64,000 nt of DNA from Taenia hydatigena (GCA_036345935.2 JADWOT020000001.1:15531053-15595052), one strand, 5' to 3'; positions 27,621 through 40,231 are shown, counted from the stretch's first letter. Notes: a model not told the origin generated them from the letters alone. Numbers and translations are program-made.

Positions 27621-30600
27621 TCAAGTGGAATGAAGGCAGCACTTTGAATCATCACCTCGACCTGTTTGCATTAGTAGCCTACTGATCATTGATAGCCAGT
27701 AGGCGGCATACACTTTTCATATTTTATTAATTATACTCTGAATCACATCTTTGCAAGGCTTATTTTTCTGCAAGGCCGGAGTACACGCCCGGGCGTGCAA
27801 ATGCTTCCCTCTGATCATTGCACGACCATGTCAACGAGGACTGCAATCGAGAAATAGAGAAAGCCGAATCTACGCATACAACGACTAACGGTGAGACACT
27901 CAATCGTGGCGACATAAGTAGGAGCAAAACAAGCAATTCAACAAGCAATCACAAGTGTAATGGGAGACCTCGCGTAAAATGTGCCTGTGACTGGACAGAG
28001 GCATGAACGCTGTGGGCAGTAGTGCTTGCATTCTCTACCCCACCTACGGTTGATTGGATGGGCTTTCCTGCTGTACAAACTGGCTCCTGATCCTAAACTA
28101 TCTGTACACCTCCCATCGCTACTCTTAATGAGCTAAAATACATGGTCACGTGGATTAAATCGCGATAATTACCTTTACGCAATGAATGGTCTATTCAATT
28201 CTATTATGTATATAATAGTATATTTTGGTCATGATGGAAGTGATTTTGGTGGTAGAACTGTCGTTTGCTAGAATTACGCAACACTCTTCGTGAGAGGAAT
28301 TTTCGAGTTTTATTGGGTAGGCACTGTAAAAGATAAATCCTCGCACTAGACTCTACGTAATCTTATCTTGAGAAACATTTTAAAACAACTGTTGGTATAC
28401 TCAACTCAGATGTCATTGTGTGGCTGGAGGATACCTTGACCTGCGTGGTTGGATGAAGGGTGTAGAGTAGCATGGGTCACACCGCCACCTCGCCATGCCA
28501 ACATGTCATCAAAGCTGGCCAAATGACGGGTCGTAGACCACGAAGCCAGCTTGTCTAAGTACATACGGCATTTGATCTATTTGTTTAATTAATTCTCAAC
28601 TTGGCAAAAATCATGATGCCTACGTAACACACTGACCGCTCCGAATGTCAGCACATTAACCTGCTGCTTTTATCTCCGTTTCTGCCGAGTCAGTTAACCG
28701 ATAAGCTTTCGCAATCGTACTACCCTTCCTCTCCACAGTTCACTTTCCTGCATCATCTGTTCTTCCTTTGCATTCCCTTGGAGCTGCTACACTTGAATGA
28801 CTTTTTTTTACCGCCAGTTGTGCGATATTTTGCACCACCTAGAATGATTCATGAGTGGTTTCAAAAACCATCTTTGATGTCTGACAATTTGCTTTCATTC
28901 ATTTGCACTTTATTACGCTGCAAAGAATGCAGTACTCGCTTGAAACACTTTAGCGTTGGCCAATTCTGACATTTATAAGAGTGAGGAGAAATATCTGTCC
29001 CTCATCCATTACTGTTGTGTTCGCGCACTTTCAAGGTTGGTTTCTGGATTGTGAGGTGTTGTTGTGTTTTCCTATGCCTCTTCAACTTTCGTTCGTTAGC
29101 GGAGCTTAATGAGCTATGAAAAGATGTAATGATTGGGCACAGATTTTTTTTTCTGAACGGCAAAACTAGGGTTCCAGACATCCTACAGTGGTGTGAGGTC
29201 CTCAACTTTTGCGCAGTGGACATGATCCCTATCGGTTACTGAGGCCTTCAAAGCTGACCGCAACTTGCAACACACTAGCAACGATACAAGCATTGCGCAG
29301 GATTGAATTTGCAACAAAACAAATACCTTGTTAATTTCTTGAACTTATTTTTGGGTGAAGTACAGCACTCCGTTGTTGATGCATCGCTGTGCAAGTGCGT
29401 AGTCATTTTTAACAGATTTGCCTGCTTCTTAAACAATAGACACACACACCCACTTACCTATACACACATACAGTGCGCACATACATTCTCTGCATGCACA
29501 CTTATATGCGCAGAAATGTACGTCGATAAATTCAGTTTTTCTACCATCCCTTTGCATCCCTTGAGCACGTAGTCCAAATAACCACACAAGCACATTTACC
29601 TATTGTTATTTTTATGAAATAAAAATCACTTGTATTTGCCATAAATCAAATATTAACTTTAATTACTAAAAGGCCCTAGTCACTAAGTTGATTTCAGTGT
29701 AACTCACTGCTAATCCAGTTTTGCAACTGCAACGCATTAATTTCATCGCATAATATGGCATCTAAAATAAAAAGTCATTTTATTGAAATGGCCATAATAT
29801 TTCGCCTATACAATCATACTAAAAACTCTGATTTGACCTTCTAGCCTACTCAGCGCGCTTTCTGAATGCCACGTCAGCGCGTGGTGTGCTCGTGTTGGCA
29901 AGTTTTGCTCTGTTTTCGTTATGTGCTTCATTGATTATTTCATAGGAAATAAGTTGTTCTGATTTTTGTAGTACAGGATAATGATGGCTAGTTTGTCACT
30001 TCCAGGTGGCTGATTTAGATGAAAGCAGCCTTTATTTAACGTCACTTTGTTTCGCTGGTCTTCATTTGTTATACTCTTATGGCCACTTTCTGTCAATGGG
30101 CCATTTTTGGGTGGCAATTTATGCATGGATGTTTTGGGATTATTGTGAGGTAAATGTCTTGTCCACGTAGTTTATGAATTCTTGCTTTGCTGATGCCAGC
30201 CTTTTTAAGGCTCAATTCACCCTTTTCATGATGCACCGTTAGCACCGTCTTAAACCCTTCACTTTCGCTGCTTACCATGGTAAGTTAAATCTGGGTGTCC
30301 CACATTAGTATAGTTGATGAATCTTACGAGGTCTTGTCGATGTACCGTTCCATATTCTGTGCCGATCTTCTGTTTTCTGTATTTCTATGTACATCCCCAT
30401 CATACGAAAATGTCACCACAGTTTGGAATTTATTGCTTTGCAAAACGGCATGTAATTCATCAGTGTAACCGCTTCGTCACCCTCCTTATTCATATTTGAC
30501 TTAAAATCTGTCTACGTGTAATGTGAAGGTCTAGTACCGGGACCAAATAATTGATAGAAGCATTGCAGAATTGATGATGCGATTTGAAAATACGAGACTC

Positions 30601-31152
30601 ATTGGGCTAGTGGCGTGTATTTCCAAGCGTAACAAAGCATTGGGCCATTTTACGTTAAATGCAACTCATACTCGAGCACGTCTAAAGGTTTGAAGCTGTG
30701 TTTGCCTACTTTTATCCAGATATGTCCGCCCTTATCAGCAGCAACCTATTTACTGCTCGTGTTTTCTTAGAGGTGATATGAGCGTGTCTTTCTGACGTCG
30801 TCACTCACGAAACATCACGACTGTATTGCTACCAAGTTCTTATTGTGCTGTTGTTATCACACCTTGATTGCATCACCATTTACTTTGATGCGGCACACGT
30901 TTGACAAGGTGTTTGTCGCTGAAATTGTGGCTTTGCTTGCATTATTTGCGATCCACTTGCCATTTTTAACCCTCTTGGTTATTTTCATTAGTAGGTCCAT
31001 GTCGAATTTAAACCTAGTTTCGCTGCGGTATTCCGTACCATTATATCATTCAGAAACGAAAAATCCTTATTTTAACCAAGTTTTCGGTATTTTATAAGTC
31101 GATGCACGCATTAAGGATTTCCTATCGATCTTGTACACAAAAATTCCGAGCC
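27621..31152. other. Gene-free stretch upstream of SRM
   Basis: Apart from the CA-rich tract near 29.45 kb I see only short unsupported frames. Regulatory elements of SRM would be expected in the last kilobase, but none is recognisable by eye. Confidence 0.5.
29438..29480 (+). repeat. Imperfect CA/TA-rich microsatellite
   Basis: ACACACACCCACTTACC followed by TATACACACATACA is a short degenerate dinucleotide tract. Confidence 0.6.
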
Positions 31153-31183
31153 CTTTTCCTTTTGTTAGCTTTAGCGCTGTACC
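31153..31183 (+). promoter_or_regulatory. Candidate splice acceptor just upstream of the SRM start codon
   Basis: A pyrimidine-rich tract (CCCTTTTCCTTTTGTTAG) leads to CTTTAG ending at 31174, nine bases before the ATG at 31184. This would suit the 3' end of a 5'UTR intron. It could also be a spliced-leader trans-splicing acceptor if the organism is a flatworm. No TATA-like core promoter is obvious nearby. The site is seen in the sequence; its use is inference. Confidence 0.4.
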
Positions 31184-34100
31184 ATGAATTCCACATTGAA
31201 GGGGTGGTTTTCTGAAGTGTACTCTGGTTCCCCCGGTCAGGCCCTCAGCCTTGAGGTCAATGAGGTCTTATTCAAGGGCAAATCCGAGTTTCAGGATGTT
31301 CTCATCTTCGAAAGGTTCATTTCCCATTCCACTTATTGCTGTTCAATTTTAATAGGTGGAACTAATTATCACCACCTTATTTTCAGTGCGACATACGGAC
31401 GCGTCCTGGTACTTGATGGATATACCCAATTGACCGAAAGGGATGAGGCTTTTTACCAGGAGATGATTGCCCACATCCCTCTGAGCGTGCATCCTAACCC
31501 GCGCCGCGTTCTAATCATCGGTGGTGGTGACGGTGGTGTCGCAAGGGAGGTCGTTCGGCATCAGTGTGTGCAACACGTTGACCTCGTAGAGATCGATGGT
31601 ATGGTGCTCGACCTGTCTCGCAAGTATCTTCCCTTTACTGCGTCGGGCCTAGACCACCCCAAGGTGTCCGTTCATGTCGCTGATGGCTTCGCCTTTCTGG
31701 AGGAGCACGCGACCAAGGGGGAGAAGTATGATGTCATTATCACAGACTCCACCGATCCCGGTGGTAGGTGGTTGTCTTCACTTATTTGCCACCATGTATT
31801 ACCAATGTTAGAGCTCCTTTTAACCTTTGTGTCCACCTACTAATTGAGATGACTGCTTTTGATGAGGCTCCTACTAACCTTGAGGTCACATCTCTCACCA
31901 GATTATAAAAATAGTAGTTTTTCGGCATTCATTCAATGGTACTACTTCAGAAGTACATTCGCATGACAGTTATCAATGTTTTTTTCGCTTCATATTCAAT
32001 AATTTAATGCAAGAACCCATATTTTGTTACTTTGACGCCTGTGTAATGTCTCCTAAACCGCTACCGTACGATTTCCTGTAGTGTTAGTGAGGCATCACTC
32101 ACGCCATCTTGACTTTTTTCGTGGATTCGGTAGACATGTCCATCGAAACCACCTCCTCTGTATAAGGAAGAGGTAATACCGATATGATTCTGACACCATC
32201 TGATTTTGAACTCGATGTGGAATGGGATGTCTGCAGTTTTGGAATTGCCGCATTTCAATCTGCCCATGTACCGCATAGCAGATTTGGCATTTTTTGCTGT
32301 ACGTGAAAATGGTGGCAAGCTTTAGCTCAAGCTTTAACACTCAATGCTCCGCACATGTTTTGTTCCAGAAACGCTAAGGGCGTCAGATTATAGCTTCATA
32401 TGCGCTTGCTCTGCAGTCTGAAGACCACTAACCCAGGACATGATCCCATTGTCCAGCATGATCCAGCATTGACCCCTAAGTCGTTTCGATAAGCATTACT
32501 ATGACCCTCAGGCACTCTGAGAGTGAGATCAAGTCACGTTCACACCTTGGGCGATGGGACCACAAATGCGCCAAAACAGTGGTAGGAACGGGTCCTGCAT
32601 TGTGCATGTCTCTTAAATACAATTTTCCCACTTGTTTTTACTGAGTAGAGCGTTAATGCGATGTCGTCTTGGCATTGTGACTCCTCTCCACTCTTCGCTT
32701 CATTTTTATTCATGAAGTCTAACGCAGAACACTTCTTTAAATCTAAACCATCTTCTCTTCCCTCTCAAATACAAGCTTTGCATCCCTGGAAGGTAAGTGG
32801 CTATCTTAGAATTCGTGTAGTGATCCAACTGTCACGGTGTTTAGAAACTAGGAGGAAGTTGTGTTTGTCAACCAGTGTTGTAAATTTATGCAACAGAAGT
32901 GTATAAATAGCACTTATTTACAGTGGCCTAGATAGGCCGGAAGACTGGAAATGTTGACGGTAAACTCGGCGAGGAGGGAAAGCGAAGTAGGCTGGTTGTT
33001 GGTGTGACATGTTGTCGCACAAAGTCTCATGCTTGGATATTTTGATGATACAGTCTGTCATCACACGTCACACGCCACAGTCCCATGATTAACTTGATTA
33101 CTGGTGAAGTGAAACATCTTGGACTGGAGAATACACAGCGAAAATAGGCGTTACCGTAAAACGTTTCAGTCGATCAACTGGTCTCAGAGATCCTTGTGCA
33201 GAACGTGTTATCAGGCAAACTTACCGATCGCTCTTGTTTTCCAACAGGTCCTTCCACTCCGCTCTTTAACAAGGAATACTTCCAACTGCTGAGTCAAGCG
33301 CTTACGGATGATGGAATCATTTGTAATCAGGGTGAGTTTGTGACCGCCTCCACTTATCATGTTGATAAATGGAAGTACACAGGTCTTTCTCTGTCGTCAG
33401 TTTAAAATTGTTTTTGTTTTTGAAGTGGACTAGTCTGGAATTGATTGCTGGTGTTTTACAACTTGAAGTAGTTTTTCTGATTTAGCACGAAAAGAGCAGA
33501 CACGGACGTCTGTTGCTTTCAGTAGACGGCCGAAGGCATTCATTTTGATTGATCTACGTCTGGAGCTTTCTATTCGACTATACGCAGTTGCTGGTCACTT
33601 AAATGGCATGAAATTTGGAGAAATGCGGCTAAGCTTTCTTTGAGTGCTTGAAAATGAGGCTAAAATTGCTTATAGTCACGTATTTAGTCAATGATTTGAG
33701 TGAGAGGTATATTTCCCTCTCCGATAATCTATTTGCCTAAAAAGTCGCCTACGGACCTGTTTTCTTTTCGAGTAATGTGTCCACTGCAGCATTCTAGACG
33801 TCGCTAGTTAGTATGACGAGTGGTAATGATGCGGGGCCAAGTTTCCTGTCAAACCTAACGTAAAATCCAAACTCACGAATGTCTACCCGTATCTACGGAA
33901 GACTTTAGGCCCAACATATTACGCTGATGGAACATTCAGCCACTTGGTGGTAAGATGGTTGGATAGTATTACTGATTTAAATCCAGTCGGCTGTAAATCC
34001 GGGTTTGTTCACGTTGGCTTTCAGCATACAGCATAGCTATCTTTGTTAACTTTTGGACGATGCGTGCAACATCTAAACTTAGAGGCCTGTCTTGATGTTG

Positions 34101-35220
34101 CACATTGGAGGAATTCTTTTGCAGTACCGCTGAACACGGCATAACTGTTCATGGAGGCGAGAATGTGCGAATATGCGGCGTTAGCTCATGCTTGGTACCA
34201 GGATAGGCAGAGCGACAAATTGTTCTGTTTGGAGGATGGTCGTGAGGTTTTTGTTAGATGGTGGGGTACTTTTGCGTACAAATGGAGCAAGGGGCTACAT
34301 CTAACAAACAAAGGAACTCGTATGCATATTCAAAGGTCAGCCTGCACTGTTGTGTTATCTTTAAATAGATCCAAGCTAATTGCAATGCCAAATAAAGTTG
34401 CTGAGTCATTGGTTCGATGGCTTTGGGGAGTTCGCATGTGCGAATTTTATGTATCACTTCAAGCTATAGTTTAAGTCCCATTCGATTTTGTTTTCCCTCA
34501 TTTCTTTGATCCCCTGAATCCCCGTACCGGAGAGGCTCTCTCATGCAGACGTCCAGAAGGCGAACTGGGAGCTTTTGCATTCATGTCCGATCAATATTTT
34601 GGTGTCAGAAACATTGAAATCACTGTTAGTTGTCTTGAAATTGTAGCTAGACCTCTTAAGTCCACATCACGACTTGCTATATGTGACTCGTACTTGCTTC
34701 ACACAGGTGAAAGTCTGTTTCTGGATCTGCCCATTATTCAAAAAATGGTAGGCTTCTGCAGGGATGTATTCCCAAATGTGGCTTATGCCTACAACATCGT
34801 TCCAGCCTTCACTTCTGGCCACTCTGGCAATGTTATCGCATGCAAAAATGAGGTAAGCGATTAGCGCGCTATTGCCTGTTGTCTGACTTGAGAGTGAACA
34901 CGTTTGGGTGCAAATTTATCGGTGATTTGTGAATGCAGAACATCAATCTGAGCGAAGCGTCTCGCGAGCCGCCGGCAGACTGCAAATTCTACACCAAGGC
35001 AGTGCATGAAGCTGCTTTTGCATTGCCCAAGTGCTACGAGGATGTGAGTTTCTTCCTGCTATTACTGAATATCAATTCGAGGAAGCAACTGTAGTTCAAT
35101 AAGCACTTGAATCTTGGTGCACTGCCTATTTGCTACTTATTTGTTTACGAATTTTGTTGAAAATTCAATGGAGGGACTCGTTTTTTATCCATGCAGACAG
35201 TCATCCACCAGCCGATGTAG
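31184..35220 (+). CDS. SRM: Spermidine synthase, six exons, complete
   Basis: This enzyme transfers an aminopropyl group from decarboxylated S-adenosylmethionine to putrescine, making spermidine in the cytosol. I read the exons as 31184-31314, 31387-31763, 33248-33331, 34707-34852, 34939-35043 and 35197-35220. All have GT...AG introns and compatible phases, and they total 867 nt, or 288 residues plus TAG. The family usually has about 290-300 residues. Visible landmarks are an N-terminal GWFSE, YGRVLVLDG near residue 47, ERDEAFYQEM near 61, the nucleotide-binding GGGDGG near 89 (Asp92), VEID near 111, ADGF near 142 and the catalytic TDSTDP near 163 (Asp164, Asp167). AYAYN follows near 223 and AFALP near the end. 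Start: first Met, directly before the conserved GWF segment. The first five exons are secure by homology. The last, encoding seven residues, rests only on a good acceptor, matching phase and an immediate stop. No inactivating change is seen. Confidence 0.93.
31315..31386 (+). other. Intron 1 of spermidine synthase, 72 nt, open in frame
   Basis: The intron runs from GTTCAT to TTTTCAG and lies in phase 2. Removal makes the Ser codon AG|T and restores IFESATYGRVLV, the continuous family sequence. It is exactly 24 codons long and has no stop in the host frame, so an unspliced transcript still reads through. The inserted peptide would sit just before the YGRVLVLDG strand, where known family members have no insertion. 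Confidence 0.88.
31764..33247 (+). other. SRM intron 2, 1484 nt
   Basis: It starts GTAGGT and ends TTCCAACAG, in phase 1. On the minus strand at 32061-32340 two overlapping frames stay open for about 80 codons. They include a Cys/His-containing stretch (CQICYAVHGQIE), but I recognise no family and treat this as chance or old repeat debris. Confidence 0.8.
33332..34706 (+). other. SRM intron 3, 1375 nt
   Basis: It starts GTGAGT and ends TTCACACAG, in phase 1. An open frame of about 107 codons lies inside it (34151-34474, +). That frame has no recognisable domain and no flanking splice sites in phase with the neighbouring exons, so I do not call it an exon. Confidence 0.8.
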
Positions 35221-35614
35221 GTCGGCGGCCACATTTACACCTGTGCATCTATCTATCAATTCACTTGGCGTACACTTTCATTCACTCTTCACTCCTTCTC
35301 CAGTGCTAATTGATACTAAAAATTTGGTCCCTCTCTTCTATCCCCCTCTGCCCACATGGAGACTATTACATCTCCCATTTTTGTCGAACCCTGCATCGCC
35401 ACACTAGCAATGCATTATTTTAGCGCTTTCTATTTCTTGCCAACATTACTTTTGCTTGCGCATTCTTCAGCCTTGAGTACATTTTCGCTTGTCCCTTACC
35501 TCCTCCGAGAAGTCGGTAAGCACTTTGGTACACCTCAATTCAACACTCTTTAATCATTATTTCCTCACGCTCTACTCTTAGTATCGTATTTTGGCGCCGC
35601 CTAGGGAAGGCTTC

Positions 35615-35620
35615 AATAAA
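35615..35620 (+). terminator. Possible poly(A) signal of SRM (AATAAA)
   Basis: AATAAA lies about 395 nt after the proposed SRM stop codon and is the first canonical hexamer I noticed downstream. The 3'UTR would be pyrimidine-rich. Confidence 0.35.
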
Positions 35621-36815
35621 CGCAACTACGATGTACTTCATAGCATAAGTAATTACTGCTTCTTTTAAAGGTTATTTTCAACCTCAACACCATGTCACAG
35701 GAACCTAGTCGCGGTATCTCTCTGTTGGTAAAATTGGTGTATGCACGACCACTGGATCATCAGCGGTCCATTCATCCACTTATCTTCCCCTTTGTTGTGC
35801 TAAATTTTCCTATCCGGTCAAGTTTTTGTCTTCCACGCTGAGAATTTTATGAAATAGGTCTAATTTCCTCCCATTCATCCCAATCGCTGTCAAAATGCAT
35901 CTCTGGTGTTTATGTTTAAGAGAGCAATCAGCTGGCAGCAGGCAGACAAAGTGTCTATGGGATGGTATTCTATCGTCCCCTTTCCCATTCTTCCAACACT
36001 TCCCTACTTCCTATCTGTCTGATCTCATTAAGAGCGGTTTTAAAATAATCTTCTGAATGCAAGTCCAGTATGTCGTGGGTCCTCTTTCAGTTCTTCATTC
36101 ATCAATCCTACATTCTTTCCCACCTCCGCTTCACCTTCTTCAGCCTACTGCCGCATTTTATTTGCTTTCAAGGAAGGCAGTTCAAGAAGTGCGTCGAATT
36201 CATTTTGAGCATTCAATTTAACTTCAATGACTTACTTGAGCTTTGAAATTTTAATTCTCCATCCCGTTATTTGCTAGGGCAACTTGCCACGGTAGCACGG
36301 CTGCCTTTATTGACACGTTGGCTGGTTGGCTGTTTAATCCGAAATTCTTTGTGTTTTTGGATGTGTCTCTTTTTCAAAACCACTTGCCTTTGGTAAATGA
36401 ATGCTACTAATTGAGACGATTTTCTGGAATGATATCCATTGACTTTCCCAAATTATCATCTTTGTTTAGGCTCTCCGCCCATTCCTAAGGAAGTGAGATG
36501 CGACAATCGAATTGTCCACCCAGTCCTCGGGAGACATTAATGGCATTTGTGTGATTATTGTACCACTAATTTTGGAAAAGAGACTCCTGACCTACTGCAC
36601 ACCCACTTTTCACCAAAATGGAACCTTAATTTCGCATTGATGTTGGGGGCATGGGGTGGTTCTTCATTTGTTATGGTACTATTTGTCCTACTGGCTTCTT
36701 TTGCGGAAAAATGCGAGAGCTAACTGGTGTTGAAATGGACACTTTTATTTTTCACTGGTCTCTGGGTGTTTAATGAGCCAGGATCTACCAGCCTGCCTCT
36801 TTCCCCCCCATGCAG
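35621..36815. other. Gene-free, pyrimidine-rich stretch after SRM
   Basis: 35220-36170 is rich in C and T on the plus strand. No supported exon was found. Confidence 0.45.
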
Positions 36816-36998
36816 TCTGAAGTTGTGACCTTTAGTCGCAATCCTGGCGAAGGGCGTTGTAATTGTTTGTCTTTCACCTGGGCCAGGACAGCCACCCACA
36901 CCACAACCAGTAGTAGTAGCAGCCGTGTTCAAGCACTTTGGCTGACACTTAAAATTCACTGGCTTAGAGTTGCACTACTCTCATTGGTGCTGGCAGTA
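36816..36998 (+). CDS. Orphan candidate exon with a transmembrane segment
   Basis: A strong acceptor (CTCTTTCCCCCCCATGCAG) and a consensus donor (GTGAGT at 36999) bound exactly 61 codons in phase 0/0. The frame reads SEVVTFSRNPGEGRCNC, then SFTWARTATHTTTSSSSS, then a hydrophobic stretch (RVALLSLVLAV). Without splicing at the donor, the hydrophobic segment continues (VSLFVNLYIRVCI) to a TAG at 37047. The Thr/Ser-rich stretch followed by a helix resembles a mucin-like stalk and membrane anchor. I found no partner exons with confidence. Confidence 0.3.
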
Positions 36999-37496
36999 GT
37001 GAGTCTTTTCGTAAATTTATACATACGTGTGTGTATAATGCCCTACTAGTTAACACTACGGCCATTTTATGTAAACTGAGGGCTAACGTGGTTGTTAAAT
37101 ATTGGAAGTGGAGTTGGAAAAGATTAAGCTAGAGAAATAGCAAAATCCTTTACAGAGTGCGGCATAAGAGCCACTACAATGCCAGCTAAAATGGCAGTTG
37201 TGTGCAAGTGTGTTGAGTCTCCCTGATTTATTTGCGTTGTTATTGACGTTGAACGAGTGCTTTTGACTGCGGAGGTCAGCGTTTAACATCAGAACGCGGC
37301 ATTACCAGTCCTTTATTCAATATCGGCTCTCCACAAGAGCGTTAAAGAGGTGGTCTCAAGGATGCTGTTATGCCTCATATAAATGGCAGCATCTATCCAT
37401 CTCATATCGCAAAACACCTCGGACAAGTAAATTTATTTGATGTGCCCTCCAATTTGTTATTTGGAGGAAGCGCAGCGAAGAGGAGGAGTAAAATGA

Positions 37497-37688
37497 ATGC
37501 AAGATTTCTGCGCCCTAGATAATGCGACCATCACCGTGTGCACTGTGACTGCGCGGGAGAGCTTGATAATTAGGTATGCCACCTACGCACACGGAGTTCC
37601 CTCAGCAACCTTCCTTGTGCCACGATGCAAACTCACGCAGCCCGGTCTAGGTGATCCATTTAATCATGTAACACTACTAACTTCGTAG
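37497..37688 (+). CDS. Possible FN3-like reading frame upstream of the duplicated locus
   Basis: This frame is richer in G+C than its surroundings. It reads NATITVCTVTARESLIIRYA, then VPSATFLVPRCKLTQPGLG, before TAG. The alternating beta pattern and the Cys-x-Leu segment faintly recall the FN3-like exon at 40541. No convincing splice sites frame it, and the match is too weak to assign a domain. Confidence 0.15.
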   Translation: MQDFCALDNATITVCTVTARESLIIRYATYAHGVPSATFLVPRCKLTQPGLGDPFNHVTLLTS

Positions 37689-39970
37689 AAGGAGGTTAAT
37701 TTATAAAAGCAATTCACGAAGGGCCTAAGAAAATAAAAAAAACATTCGTTGTCTGTAGTTATGAATGGAATATCTCCTAGCTGCCCTTGGAAATCAGTTG
37801 ACAAATAAGCCACCCAAATGCTACTTTGCCCCCTCTTTATCTTGCTTTTGATCATCAACCAATGGTATTTGATATGAGGTGGCGATTTCTTGCGCATTTA
37901 ACCCAAAACCAACTCTTTGTTAAATGCACAATCGCAAATAGCAGCATTTGGTTGTGCCATTCACTCGCCTGCAGCCTATAAAATGAGCTCAACTTTAAGA
38001 CGAGGACTTCAAGTTATTAATAATGTGCAATGATAGGGAAGACTAAGATTAAATATATTGTTTTACGCATTTGGGATTCGTATCCTCCTCAACCCGAACG
38101 CTTCACAAAACAAATTACGTTGCCGCTCAAGCGGTTTCGTATTGATGTGGCATTGAAAGTCGTGCCCACCAGAGGTGGCGATCCCGCAACATGTAGTTGG
38201 CAGACGGTTAGCATAATCGAAATCTCCATCCCAATAAGTGGAATAGTTGGCAGGGTGGGTGCAAATGAGCTTTGGGATGACTGAGGCGTAAGCAGGCATT
38301 TCGTTGGCTCTACTTTTGGCAGCAAAAGATGCAAGCACACCCAAGCTTTGCAAAGCCCCACTACAGCAAATCCTATGTCGAGTGTCGTGAGGGCCGTGAA
38401 ACATTGCCGCAGATTTTTGTACTTTTGTAAAGAAAGAGTGTTGAAAACGTTGAAGTAGTATGATCATTCAGAAGCATATGTCTTTTTGGCTTCCAGTTCT
38501 CCTCTAAGTGGAAGACACTTAACTAAACGCAGTAGATCGGCTAACCTGTCAGCATACTTCGCGTACTAATGGAAGCGCTATCGTTATGCATTCAATGGGA
38601 AATGGGGGCATCTTAACACCAACACAATTTGAAAGGCAGAATCGTCTGGTTAGGTTACTGGATGCAGCATTTTGTTGCTTTCTCCATTCATTTAAAAATC
38701 ACTCCTTATAATTCCTATTCTATCCCGCAAGCTGGAGACAATGTGTCATATTTTAGTTCAAAATATTTGCATAAGTTTAGTTCTAAAATTGAACAAGGCC
38801 AATAAGAAACTTGCCCAAGGTCATTCACATGAGTACATTATTCGCCTTCTACTTTGCAGACACATTCGTGCAACAAGCCTACTGGGTTTGTGCCATCGTG
38901 ATCCAATCACTAAATTACAAACACTAACAACATTTGCTTTTGTAAATGGATCCACAGAGAGCGAGAGCACACGATGCTTTGAATAGGTACGTCTCTGTCC
39001 ATCGTAAGAAATGCTATCTAAAACTGCCGTTTACAAACATAATCCTAGACAACGTTTTCATCAGTGTAAGTAGTCGACTAAACACTGAACACTAACTAGG
39101 TTAGTAGGTCAAAGTAACATATGTCAAGTCTTATAATTTTGGTAGGGTGGCCTAATAAATTGGATCTCTGCATCTTTGCGTTTTGCGCGTGCCAGACATC
39201 TGGGACATAGACAATGCCAAGTGGACGAGGACATAATGGAGTAAAGTGGAGTTGAGGCGAATAGCTTACACGTGGAATGAATAGAATGCATCACAAATGA
39301 CTCAGCGCCCACAACTAAATATTTGAGCTGCTTTACGGCACCGCCTAACCCATGCCAGTAGATCGCCAATTCGTTTGGCATGACAAGCGTGGCTTTGCCT
39401 ATAGCCTTGAACGTCACTCACAACTGGACGGCTCTAACATTTTTTCTTTTGCAAGGATGCTACATGCCGCAACCGCTTATTCCTAACAGTATGCACTGCA
39501 GAAGGATAACGTAGCGCCTGTTAAAATGGAAAAGGAGTAGGTGTGAGTAATGTGAATTAGCCATGCGAACACTAACGCGGATCTAATTTAACAATAGAGG
39601 ACGGACTAATCTATGTGCATTTGTTCCAAGGTGGGCATCCGCCTTCGGCAGAGAAAATGACAAGAATTATTAAGAGGTCGAGTGAATTGCAGATGGTATC
39701 CAAAGGTGATTGCAGAATAGTGAGGCAAGAGTAATGTGCGAATTCGTTGTAGCATATGGCATTCACATTGCTGGTGATGGAAATAGATTAAAGCATACTG
39801 AGGATCTGGTGCATAGTGAGTGGTGACTTGCGTAAATTAAACAGGCTACAGTTATTTGGCTATCATAAATTACATTTTGCATAAATCCATCCTCTTGGCA
39901 ATGTGTCCATCCCATGTTGGCCTGGTTTTGCCCTCTTCAATTGTGATTTGGCATGCCTCACCTCGCTTTC

Positions 39971-40231
39971 CCATTCTACTTGTAGTTTGTACGCTACTGC
40001 TCACTGCTGGTGAATTTAAAGGGTCTAACGCGCAGAATGTCATTTGAATTGCCTCGCGAGACTAGCATCCAATCCATCTGGACTGAAGATGTACGTGTAT
40101 TTCCCACTCGTGGACATAGGCTGGAGATATTTGTGAGCCGGATTAGTCGATTAGATGCTGAACACTGTTTGGAAGGGATGAAGGAAGGAATGCAGTATCC
40201 AGCGCCCATTTATTGGAGGGGCGACATAAGG
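39971..40231 (+). CDS. Possible beta-rich exon before the FN3-like exon
   Basis: After CTACTTGTAG (acceptor-like, ending near 39985) a frame runs to a donor-like GTGATG near 40233. It reads NLKGLTRRMSFELPRETSIQ, SIWTEDVRVFPTRGHRLEIF and RLDAEHCLEG. The order (a Ser-Ile-x-x-Ile-Trp strand, a Leu-Glu-Ile-Phe strand, then a Cys) is similar to the first half of an FN3 fold. No counterpart is obvious in unit 2; the missing ~0.6 kb there could have held it. Coordinates are approximate. Confidence 0.25.

Noticed and set aside
34151..34474. 107-codon frame within SRM intron 3
   Set aside because: SRM homology is continuous without it, and no in-phase splice sites flank it.
38063..38467. 134-codon minus-strand frame and an opposite frame at 38030-38284
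   Set aside because: The plus frame contains WDSYPP and PTRGG segments faintly like the FN3-like exons, but there are no good splice sites and the resemblance is too weak on either strand.
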